Shown here piece by piece: positions 53,424 to 64,000 of a DNA stretch of 64,000 nt. Source of the stretch: Cenococcum geophilum 1.58 (lineage: Eukaryota > Ascomycota > Dothideomycetes > Gloniales > Gloniaceae); the NCBI GenBank assembly GCA_001692895.1, contig KV748195.1, positions 1,054,001 through 1,118,000 on the forward strand. The letters run 5' to 3'. Each line of letters starts with the position of its first letter. Positions within the stretch are counted from its first letter, which is position 1. The translations under genes were made by a program, and so were the position numbers. Below the pieces are notes generated by a model. That model was not told the DNA's origin. It did not search any database and was given only the letters and a program-made list of their open reading frames with translations.

Positions 53424-56400
53424 TTACCCCCCCCCCCCCCCCCCAAAAGCCTACCCTTAGGCTTTGTCGCTAAAAGCCTTAGCAAAAGAATCTAACTAAT
53501 TAGATAACTTTAACCGCCGGTTAAAGTTCCTAGATATCTTAAGACCTTATATAACTAAGAAATTTCTAGGGTATTTTTGTCCTTATATTCTTCTAGTAGC
53601 TTATTATCTTCGTTATACTAGTACTCTATCTACTTATCTAGGTACTTTAGCGGTCCGGGTTTATTAGGGTAATAGTTATAGAACTTTTAAAGCTTATAGG
53701 AACTATTTATAAAGTTCTATATAGGGTATTAAGTAGGGTTTAGGTTATATCCTTTCTAACTAATATAATACTTTAATATTCCCTTTATAAGTTTACAGGC
53801 TAGTATTTCTTTAATTTCCTATTTATTATCGCCATTAACTTAAATTAGTAAGGGAGGTTTATTCTTTTATCCAGGTAGTAGGTTATTTATAGCTTTCTAT
53901 AGCTTATCCAGTAAAAAAATAGGGTGAACTTTAATTAAGTCTAGGAGCTTAACCTTATACAAGTTGCCTACTTTATTAAGAATCTTATATAATCCTACTA
54001 TCTTATAGTCTAGCTTACGGCTAGGCCATTCTATCTTCTAGTTCTTTATTATAACCTAAACTATATCGCCTATAGTAAAATTAGGCTTATGCCTATACTT
54101 ATTTACCGACTATTTATTAATTTCTAAGCCTTTTTTAGGTTTATATAGGCTACTTTCTAAGCTCCTTCTAAGCGCTTAGCGTACTACTAGGCTTCTTTAT
54201 AAGATAGTTTTTCGCGTATAATCTAGGGCCCTTCTAGTCTTTCCTAGTTAAAGCTTATATAGGGTAGGTAACCCATTTTTAGTTAAATAGGGGCAAATCT
54301 AGTAAAGTCGTAGGGTAGGGCCGCTTTGGCGTAGTTTACTAAGGGTAATAGTTTAGCCTAGTTATCCTAGAAGTAGTTAACAAAAGGCCGAAGTCTCTAG
54401 TCCAAGTATTAATTTATAATCTCTATTTAACTATCTATCTGGGGGTAATATACTATAGAAAGCTTTAGCTTAATACCTAGGATCTAGGTAAACTTATTCT
54501 AAAAGGCTAATATAAACTACAGCCCGCGATCGGATATAATAGTATTTAGTAGTCCATAAATTTAGTAGACGTAGTAAATATATAATTAGGCCGCCTCTTT
54601 AGCATTAATATTTTTATAATAGGGAATTAAGAATAGACGCTTACTAAAGCAGTTAACTAAAATTATAACTATATTATATCCGTTACGGTCTAAAGGTAGC
54701 TGATAAAAGTTTATAGAGATATATTACTAGTGGCGGTTGGGTATTAAAAGGGGTTTTAATAGTCCTAGGGTTTTATCTTATAGAATTATAAACCTATAGT
54801 AGTTATTTCAGTTCCGTATATAGCAGTTAATATTTATAATTATTCTAGGCTAGTAGTAGCGGTTACTAATAATCCTATGGGTTTTATTTTTTTTAGGGTA
54901 GGCTATAGGGACCTAGGCATATACTTCGGCAATAAGCCAAGTCTATAAGTTCTATTCCTCTACTACTACTAGCCGTTTACGGTGCTTAAGCAGTCTACTT
55001 TTAAGGGACTATAGGCTAGAAACATTCTTTACCTTTTTACGGTACTCCTATAAAGAAGGGGCCGTATAGTTTACTTATAGTAGTTTATTAATAAGGTTTA
55101 GTTCTATAGAGTTAATAGGGTATATCTTAGCATCTAAAAAGTCTATATTTAGTTCTGCCCGTATTTAGGGGTTAAGGTACTTTAGTTATAATAGCGCTTA
55201 GGTCCGTAATAAGATCTTTATAGCTATTTAGTTATTTATATCCTATTTATACCTTATAAAAGCGTCTATATAGTTAGTGGCGCTAGGCCTATATATAATT
55301 AAGAAGTTAAACTAAAATAGGGTATCCGCCTAGCGCGCCTATCGGGCTATAAGGGCCTTTATTATTATAAAATATTCTAAGGCCTTATAATTAGAAACTA
55401 CCTAGATAGACTTAGGGGTGCCTTTTAGTTAGGCTCGCCAGTGCTAAAAGCTAGAGATAATAGCTAGCATTTCTTTATTATAAATTAGGTAGTTTAGCTT
55501 AGTATTTACTATAGTCTTTAAATAGTAAGTAATAGGGTGCTATTCTCCGTATATCTGCTTTTAGGAGTAAATTCTAGCTATAACGCTATTTAAGGCATTG
55601 GTTTCTAGCATTAAGGGCCATTTTAGGTTAAAGTAGGTAAGTAAGGGAGCAGAGACTAGTCGTTTCTTAAGCTTATTAAAGGCCTACCTATATATAGTAT
55701 TAAAGTAAAAGGGCTAGTCCTTATAGGTAAGTAGGCTTAGTGGCCGGGTAATTCTGCTATAGTTCTTAATAAAGTATTAGTAGAAGTTACAGAACCCTAA
55801 AAATAACTATACCCCCTTTATAGTCCTTAGGGGTACCTATTAGTTAATTACGGCCGTCTTTTTTAGGTCTACCTTAATTCCGCTTATACTAATAATAAAC
55901 CCTAGGTACTTTATACGCTTAATACTAAATTCTAACTTCTTAATATTAGCTTAGAGGCTAGCNTTTTAAAGCCGTTATAGGACTTTATAGATATACTCTT
56001 TATATTCTAGTTTATTTTTAGAGTAGATTATAATATTATCTAGGTATACTATACAGAAGTTATTAAGGTAGTTAAATAGTATATTATTTATATATCGTTA
56101 GTATATAGCTAATCCGTTAGTTAGTCTAAAAAGTAGTACTTTATATTTATACGTTTTATAATAGGTCTAAAATATAATAAGGTTTTCTAATTTAGGGTTT
56201 ATTCTAATTTAGTAAAAAGCCTAGCGGATATTAAGCTTTATAAAGATCTTAGCTCTACTTATTTGGACTAAAGTCTTATTAAGTAAAGGTAGTGGGTAGC
56301 GGTTTTTAAAGGTTAAATTATTAAGCTTATAATAGTCGATATAGAAACAAAGTCCTCTATTTAGTTTTTTAGTAAAGAGAATAGATAAGTTAAAATTGGC

Positions 56401-58510
56401 TTAACTAGGCTTAATAAAGCCCTTATCTAAGTTATTAACGAGATACTACTTTATAGCCTATAATTTAGCAGTAGATTACTATTAGAGGGGGCTATAGCTA
56501 AGGGTAACCACCTTATCTGGCTTAATTTTAATCTTATAAATATATATAGTTAGTAAGGCGGAAGTATATTAGACACTGCTTTAGAGAAAGTATTTTTAAT
56601 TTTCTAGTATTAACGGGGCAGTTTCTGTTCTACTAGCTCCTTATCTATAAGTTTACCTTTCTCTTAGGCTAGGGCTTCTTTCTCTTTAATTATTTAATTA
56701 ATTTTATATAAGCTAGTTATAAAGGTAATAGTATTAGGCTAAACTAGGTTCTAGTAGAATCCTATAGCGCTAATATAGTAAATATTAACTACTAGGAGGT
56801 CCGTAGGTTTCTTTACGGATATTTAGGCCGTATTTTATAGTATAGGGTTTATAGTCTTTCTTAGCTTACATTCTATTATCTATAAGTTATCCTTCTAATC
56901 TATTAGTTTAGTATATTATCTAATATCCCTAGCCTTCCTTTATAGCTGTATAGGGCCTAAGTTCTCTACTAGGGACTTAGCTAGGCCACTACTAACTTTC
57001 TAAGTCTTTAGTACGGGTAGTATAATATAGGTAGTTTAAGGGCGGCGTAGTATATAGATCTGTTGCAGATTAAGCTATATATCCTTCTTAAAAGCCTAGT
57101 CCCTACGCGTCGTATTAGCCTAGTAAACGGTGTTTATCTACAGCCATATAAGGTTTTTTATTATAATACTAATTTCTTTTATAAAGGAAGGCGTTAGGGG
57201 TATAGTTTTAGGCTAGATAAGCTACTTATTCTATATATTAAGCTATAAGCCTAAATAGGCTAGCCATTTTTTCCCTAAGATTATATTATAGCTTCTAAGG
57301 TCCGTAATAAGGAAGGGGATGTTATATTATCTTTATTTATTAATATAGAAGTAGATCCGCAAGATAGTTATAATAAGTAGCCCTATTTATCCGTTATACC
57401 TATAAATAGGGACTAGTTTAGGTAGTTCTTTAAGGGGTATATTTAAAAAGTTAGCCAGTTTTACAGCGCACTTTATATTAATTAAGGTAAAGATATTTAC
57501 TCCTAAGTTAGCTAAAGTAAAGATTAAAACTTAATATCTATTATAGAATAAAGTATAAGGAATAGTATAGCTTTTTTTACTAATTAGCTAACCTATAATA
57601 TATTAATCCCTTTTAACCCTAAAGAGGAGTCTTCCTTTAGGGTTCCTCTTTTTCTAACTCTGTATTATTCTCCTAAATTAATAAGACCTTATTTATCTTT
57701 ATCTTTATTAAATAGTTCCTTATAGGGTAGCCTAGTTAACTATATAAAAAGCAAGCTCCTTAATTACTAAGGGCCTATATATAGGGGTCGCTATATATAG
57801 GCCGGGTGTATACCGGGCCTATAGTAGGGGTAGCTACACGGCTAGCTACTAGGTTAACTATTAGCTAAGCGGCTAGTACTATAGGGGTTACTAATTATAC
57901 CAAGGCATTACGGGCCATTCTTGTAGTACTTACGGCCTAGTTTATAAGGTTTCTAGTTTTTAGCTAAGTAGCGCGTGCCTTAATGCAATAGAGGCCTTAG
58001 TTAATAGCTAGGCAATAGTCTATAAGTTCCTTTAACGTCTATACTATAGTATAAGCTAGTAATACGGCCCGCTATAGGTCTAGGGTAAGCTTATTAAAGA
58101 GGTCTAGTAATAGGTCTTCCTAGGAGATCTAGGCCTATCCTACTAGGTATAAAAAGCGGGTTTAAAAAGCTAAAAAGGTCTCTATTGTTTTTATATTTAG
58201 GCTTTTATAGCTAAAGCGGGCGTTTTATACTTTAAAAGGGTCTTTATAAATAGAATATAAGTATTTAACCATTTCTTCTTTAGAGATAAAGGGGTTTATA
58301 GAGTCTTTAGTATATTGCGGGCGTAAATACATCTAAGTGTCTTTGCTAGTACGGCCGAAAATATAAGCTATTTTAGCTTTAGCGTTAGGAAAGTAGTCTA
58401 TATTAACTTTAAGCTTATCCTATAATTAAAGCTTCCAATTATTAAATATAGGGTTAGTTCTGTCTGTAAGTAGTGGGGAATCTATAACCTTTATTAACCG
58501 CTTTAATACT
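53220..58510 (-). mobile_element. Gypsy-1 element G, minus orientation, interrupted by a LINE-like insert
   Basis: LTR at 53220-53423 (TATTAGCGACTTAG to GTGCCGTAATA), then a C-run of 18 as the minus-strand polypurine tract. The minus-strand polyprotein has the chromodomain near 53500-53760, integrase near 54000-55150, RNase H near 55300-55500, reverse transcriptase with VYLDNIIIYS near 56017-56060, and the gag knuckle near 57714-57765. It carries the 1.1-kb segment missing from B. It is broken at 58510 by an A-tailed insert, so its gag N-terminus and 5' LTR are not seen. One N at 55963. Confidence 0.9.
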
Positions 58511-59382
58511 TTTTTTTTAGGTCCGTTATATTATACTATATATAATACTGCGTATACAGCCTCTAGGCTATAGCGCTATAGTTCTATATATATAAATCCT
58601 TTCTAGGCAGCTTAATATATACTAGTAGCTATATCCTAGTAGTTTATAAACCCTTAGGAGTTTATAGCTTCTTAGTAAAACACTAAGGTACTACAACTAC
58701 TAGGAAATGAGAAAACGGTAGAAAAAATTATAAGAAATCCTAACACCTGTCCCTATCCTTTTGCAATTTATTTCTATCCTTTCGCTCTCTAATATCTTTT
58801 TACTTAGAGCCTAGTAGGAGTTACCTCCTTCTAAAATCCTATTTATTTTATTTTATTCTTTTATAGAACCTTCTAAGCTAGTACTACCTACTAGCTTAGC
58901 TGCTTTTGGAACCTCGCAGTCTTTACTATTTATAAAGTAGTTTTCTTTACAGTTAATATAAAGAGGGGTAGTATGCTAATAAGGCTTACCTATTATTATA
59001 TAGGTAGAATAGAAGTAGTCTTTAGATAAATATATAGCTATATAAAATCTATAGGCTCTAGTAGAGCATCTATCTCCTATATAGCCAAATTTTTAGCAGT
59101 TAGTGCACTGCGTAGTAGGAGAGACTTTAAGGTATTTTACTACCTTAGTAGTTATACCTATAATTGATATCTCTTTTTACTTAAGGATTTCTTGTCTTTT
59201 TCTTTATTTTCTATAGCAAAAACTATAGAGCTAAATCTGGTCTATAGATTATATCTTTTTTTACTAGATAAGATCTATTTAGGTAGTCCTTGTATTCTTA
59301 TAGGATTAAAGGTTTTAATTTCTTCTTTTAGAAGCTTAGAGCCTCCTTCTTTTAGAAAAGGTAGGGTAGGAACCCTATAGGC
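58511..59382 (-). mobile_element. ORF1-only LINE-like insert with A-tail, inverted
   Basis: The T-run TTTTTTTTT at 58511-58519 is a poly(A) tail on the minus strand, at the junction with Gypsy-1 G. Upstream on the minus strand come about 340 bp of non-coding sequence matching 18090-18430 and then ORF1 with zinc knuckles near 58890-59110. The ORF1 N-terminal part continues to 59382, where Gypsy-1 H is inserted. No ORF2 lies between ORF1 and tail, as in the copy at 17804-18445. A 62-codon + strand frame at 59192-59380 is antisense and not a gene. Confidence 0.72.
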
Positions 59383-59609
59383 TATTATAGCACTAGTAGA
59401 ACTTGGCAGAACTACGCACTAGTAAGTTACCACAAATTGCCGCATATTGCGGTCACGAGATATAAAGATCTTATAAAACATTAAACGGCGCTACTTTTCT
59501 TTTCCTTTCCTTTCCCTAGCTTTAGATTCTTATTTATATATAATCTAATTATATAGGCTTATGCGTCCCCTTTGCCGTACCTATACCTTAATTAATTAAG
59601 TTACTAATA
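59383..59609 (+). repeat. Gypsy-1 H 5' LTR
   Basis: 227 bp. It has the AGAACTTGGCAGAACT block and lacks the decamer array found in C and E. Confidence 0.88.
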
Positions 59610-59659
59610 TTATCTAAAGCTAACTCTACTCTTTCTTCTTAAGAAGGAACTTAAATATA

Positions 59660-62600
59660 TTTATAAGACTATAAATAGGACTAGAACATAGAATAGGACC
59701 CTAAGATATTACTAAAACCATAAGGATAGGACCTAAAAGAAAAGAAAAGAACCCTAAAAAAAGGACCTATAAGACACGTATAGACCAGAACCCTTAAAGA
59801 AATTACCCAGAATTACCTAATACTCCTACTACTATACTATAAAATATAGTAGTAGGTAAAGTAGCTATAGGACCCTTAAATACTTTAGACAAAGAAATAA
59901 TTAACGTTTTAACCCCCTAGGCGGAGCTTATAGCTACTAATACCAAAATTAAACGACTATAAGAGCTACTTAAAGCTAGAAATACCCCTATATCTAATAA
60001 TAAGTTATTATTAAATAACTAAAGACTTGCTATAGTCCTTTAGGCCCTATCCTAGCGCCTTAGTAGATTTACTAAGGCCTATATAGTACTAAAGTGGTTA
60101 GTAAAGGTTATAGACCCTTTACTACTTATAGATAAAACTAACCCTATATTTAATAATTAGAAGCTTTAATTACGGGATAAGCTTAATATAGACTACTTCC
60201 CTAGCGCCCGAGCTAGAATAGCCTATATCTTCGGCCGTACTAGTAGAGACGCCTAAACGCATTTACGCCTATAATACACTAAAGACTTAGCAGACCCCTT
60301 TATCTCTAAAGAAGAAATAATTAAATACCTGCCTTCTATTTATAAAGACCCTTTTAAAGTATAAAACGCCCGCCTTAGCTATAAAAGCCTAAATATAAAA
60401 ATAACGGAGACTTTTTCGACCTTCTAAACCCGCTTTTTATACCTAGCTAGATAGGCCTAAATCCCCTAAAAAGACCTATTACCAGACCTCTTTAATAAGC
60501 TTACCTTAAACCTATAGCGGGCCGTATTACTAGCTTATACTACGGCATAGACGTTAAAGAAACTTATAAATTATTGCCTAGCTATTAACTAAGGCCTTTA
60601 TTAAATTAAGGCACGTGCTAATTAGCTAAAAACTAGAAACCTTATAAATTAGGCCATAAGTACTATAAGTACGGCCTATAGTGCCCTAGTATAATTAGTA
60701 ACCCCTATAATTAATCTAGTAGCTAGCCGCGTAGCTACCCCTATTGTAGGCCTAGTGTACACTTAGCCTATATATAGTAACCCCTATATATAGGCCCTTA
60801 GCGATTAAAGAGCTTGCTTCTTATATGGTTAAATAGACCACCCTATAAGGAACTACTTAATAAAGGTAAAGATAAATAAGGTTCTATTAATTTAGAAGAA
60901 TAATATAACGCTAAAAAAAGAGGAATCTTAGAGGAAGACTCCTCTCTAGGGTTAAAAGGGATTAATATATTATATATTAATCTAGGTTAGCTAGTTAGTA
61001 GAAAAAGCTGCACTATCCCTTATACTTTATTTTATAATAGATATTAAGTTTTAACCTCTGCTTTAGCTAACTTAGAAGTAAATATCTTTACCTTAATTAA
61101 TATAAAGTACGCTATAAAACTGGCTAACTTTTTAAATATACCCCTTAGAGAACTGCCTAAACTAATCCCTATTTGCGGTTATAATGGACGGATAGGGCTA
61201 CCTATTATAACTATCTTATAGATCTACCTCCGCGTTAATAGATAAAGGTAGTATAATATTTCTTCCTTATTATAGACCTTAGAAGCTATAATATAATCTT
61301 AAGGAAAAAATAGCTAGCCTATTTAGGTTTATAGCTTAATATATAAAATAGGTAGCTTATCTAGCCCAAAACTATACCCCTAACGCCTTCCTTTATAAAA
61401 GAGATTAGTATTATAATAGAAAACCTTATACAGCTATAGATAGATACCGTTTACTAGGCTAATATAACGCGTAGGGACTAGGCTTTTAAGAAGGATATAT
61501 AGCTTAATCCGTAACGGATCTATATATTACGCCGCCCCTAAACTACCTATATTATACTACCCGCACTAAAGACTTAGGAAGTTAGTAGTAGCCTAGCTAA
61601 GTCCCTAATAGAGAACCTAGGCCCTACGCAGCTATAAAGGAAGGCTAAGGACATTGGATAATATACTAAATTAATAGACTAGAAGGACAACTTATAGAAA
61701 ATAGAATGTAAGCTAAGGAAGATTATAAACTTTATACCGGAAAATATAGCCTAATAAATATCTATAAAGAAGCCTACGGACCTCCTAATAGTTAATATCT
61801 ACTATATTAGCGCTATAGGATTCTACCGGAACCTAGTTTAGCCTAATACTATTACCTTTATAACTAGCTTATATAAAATTAATTAAATAATTAAAAAGAA
61901 AGAAGCCCTAGCCTAAGAGAAAGACGAGCTTATAAATAAGGAGCTAGTAGAACGAAAACTACCCCATTAATACTAGAAATTTAAAAATACCTGCTCTAAA
62001 GCAGTGTTTAATATACTCCCGCCTTACCGACCATATAACTATAAAATTAAAATTAAGCCGGATAAGGTGGTTACCCTTAGCTATAGCCCCCTTTAATAGC
62101 AATCTACTGCTGAATTATAGGCTATAAAATAGTATCTTATTAATAACCTAGATAAGGGCTTTATTAAGCCTAGTTAAGCCCCTTTTAACTTACCTATTCT
62201 CTTTACCAAAAAGCTAAATAGAGGACTTTGTTTCTGTATTAACTACTATAAGTTTAATAATTTAACCCTTAAAGACCGCTACCTACTGCCTTTACTTAAT
62301 AAGACTTTAGCCTAAATAAGTAGAGCTAAAATCTTTATAAAGCTTAATATCCGTTAGGCTTTTTACTAAATTAGAATAAACCCTAAATTAGAAAACCTTA
62401 CTATATTTTAGACCTATTACGGAATATATAAATATAAAGTACTACCTTTTAGACTAATTAATAGACTAGCTATATACTAACAATATATAAATAATATACT
62501 ATTTAACTACCTTAATAACTTCTGCATAGTATACCTAAATAATATTATAATTTACTCTAAAAATAAACTAGAATATAAAGAGTATATCTATAAAGTCCTA

Positions 62601-64000
62601 TAATGGCTTTAGGAAGCTAGCCTCTAAGCTAATATTAAAAAGTTAGAATTTAGTATTAAGCGTATAAAGTACTTAGGGTTTATTATTAATATAAACGGAA
62701 TTAAGGTAGACCTAAAAAAGACGGCTATAATTAACTAATAGGTACCCCTAAGGACCGTAAAGGGGGTATAGTTATTCTTAGGGTTTTATAACTTCTATTA
62801 ACGCTTTATTAAGAACTATAGTAGGATTACTTGGCTACTAAGCCTACTTACCTATAAGGACCGGCCCTTTTACTTTAATACTATATATAGGTAGGCCTTT
62901 AATAAGCTTAAGAAATGATTAGTCTTAGCTCCCTTACTTACCTACTTTAACCTAAAACGGCCCTTAATACTAGAAACCAATGCCTTAGATAGTATTATAG
63001 CTAGCGTTTATTCCTAAAAGCAGATATACGGAGAATAGCACCCTATTACTTACTATTTAAAGACTATAGTAGATACTAAGCTAAACTACTTAATTTATAA
63101 TAAAGAAATGCTAGCTATTATCTCTAGCTTTTAGCACTGGCGAGCCTAACTGGAAGGTACCTCTAAGTCTATTTAGGTAGTTTCTAATTATAAGGCCTTA
63201 AAATATTTTATAATAATAAAGGCCCTTACAGCCTAATAGGCGCGCTAGGTAAACACCCTATCTTAGTTTAACTTTCTAATTATATATAGGCTAGGCACTA
63301 CTAACTATAAGGACGTTTTTATAAGGCGTAAATAGGATATAAATAACTAAATAGCTATAAAGATCTTATTACGGACCTAAGCGTTACTATAACTAGAGTA
63401 CCTTAACTTCTAAATATGGGTAGAACTAAATATAGACTCTTTAAATGCCGAGATATGCCCTATTAACTCTATAGAACTAAACCTTATTAATAAACTACTG
63501 TAGGTAAACTATACGGCCCCTTCTCTATAGAAGTACCGCGAAAAGGTAAAAAACGTTTCTAGCCTATAGTCCCTTAAAAGTAGACTACTTAAGTACTATA
63601 AACGGCTAGTAGTAGTAGAGGAATAAAACTTACGGATTTGGCTTATTATTAAAGCATATACCTAGGTCTCTACGGCCTACCCTAGAAAAAATAAGACCTA
63701 TAGAATTATTAGCGACCGCTACTATTAGCCTAGAATAATTATAAATATTAACCGCTATATACGGAACTATAATAACTACTATAGGTCCATAATTCTATAA
63801 GATAAGACCTTAGAATTATTAAAACCCCTTTTAATACCTAACCGCCCCTAGTAATATATCTTTATAGACTTTTATAAGCTACCTCTAGACTATAATAGAT
63901 ATAATATAGTTATAATCCTAGTTAACCGCTTTAGTAAACACCCGTTCTTAATTCCCTATTATAAAAATATTAATGCTAAAGAGGCGGCCTAACTATATAT
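59660..64000 (+). pseudogene. Gypsy-1 H gag-pol, stop-riddled, partial
   Basis: The gag zinc knuckle is at 60805-60853 (ACFLYG*IDHPIRNY). A protease-like IGLPIITIL region lies near 61185-61215. The reverse transcriptase spans about 62090-62720, with KDRYLLPLLNKTLAQISRAK near 62270-62325 and the active-site box VYLNNIIIYS near 62530-62560 (both catalytic Asp changed to Asn). RNase H has LDSIIASVYSQK near 62980-63020. Integrase starts near 63590 with YRIISDRYYQPR near 63700. The double loss in the catalytic box is a typical RIP outcome (GAC/GAT to AAC/AAT). Confidence 0.85.

Larger units (their letters stand above)
59383..64000 (+). mobile_element. Gypsy-1 element H, plus orientation, truncated by the window end
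   Basis: 5' LTR at 59383-59609 (TATTATAGCACTAG to AAGTTACTAATA, 227 bp, short type). The internal region reads gag, protease, reverse transcriptase, RNase H and integrase on the + strand and is collinear with C. At about 6.0 kb for the family it should end near 65,390. The preceding 5 bases are TAGGC (59378-59382); the matching duplication would lie outside the window. Confidence 0.9.

Overview
This window is filamentous-ascomycete (Pezizomycotina-type) nuclear DNA from a transposon-dominated, AT-rich compartment. The evidence is a 74-nt spliceosomal intron with fungal splice signals in the first gene, fungal-type Gypsy, Copia, hAT, pogo and Tad-like LINE elements, and pervasive repeat-induced point mutation (RIP). 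RIP shows as C-to-T and G-to-A transitions, loss of CA and TG, and transposon reading frames riddled with TAA/TAG where CAA, CAG or TGG is expected. I cannot name the species.

Only two host genes look intact, each in a small GC-richer, unmutated island. The first (3918-5239, + strand) is a two-exon, 415-aa O-methyltransferase of the fungal secondary-metabolite type. The second (21135-23102, - strand) is an intronless, signal-less 655-aa GH13 amylase/pullulanase-like enzyme. They share no visible pathway and are isolated from other genes by repeats.

Layout: 1-1090 Copia RNase H relic; 1459-2960 Gypsy LTR plus pol relic; 2980-5560 O-methyltransferase island with LTR-like termini in its promoter; 5834-9061 complete hAT element (hAT-2); 9246-9780 pogo/Fot1-like relics; 9781-10428 two head-to-head LTRs; 10429-17803 chromodomain Gypsy element (Gypsy-2); 17804-18445 LINE ORF1 relic; 18607-19930 LINE endonuclease relic on the - strand; 19941-20842 Copia-2 3' end; 20843-23956 GH13 island; 23957-24668 a 712-bp foldback/MITE.

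From 24783 to 52309 there is one nested structure, resolved here to the base by target-site duplications. A hAT element (hAT-1, TSD GGTAATAT) is split by a Gypsy-1 element C (26711-51745, TSD AAAAC). C is itself split by a Copia (D, 29214-35233, TSD TTACC), a Gypsy-1 deletion derivative (B, 36931-41816, TSD AAAGG) and a Gypsy-1 (E, 42826-50933, TSD ACTAG). E is split by a small non-autonomous LTR element (F, 47755-49855, TSD CTAGG). Subtracting inserts gives 6,006 bp for C and 6,002 bp for E, and B plus its missing 1,115 bp gives 6,001 bp, so the reconstruction is self-consistent.

After 52310 come a Copia-2 LTR (52906-53114), a Gypsy-1 (G, from 53220) interrupted by an ORF1-only LINE-like insert (58511-59382), and a further Gypsy-1 (H, from 59383) that runs off the window end. 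I saw no CRISPR array and no tRNA or rRNA gene. The least described objects are element F, with its interspersed two-motif array, the ORF1-only LINE derivative, the RIP-marked foldback element, and a 1.8-kb extra coding-like segment in Gypsy-2.
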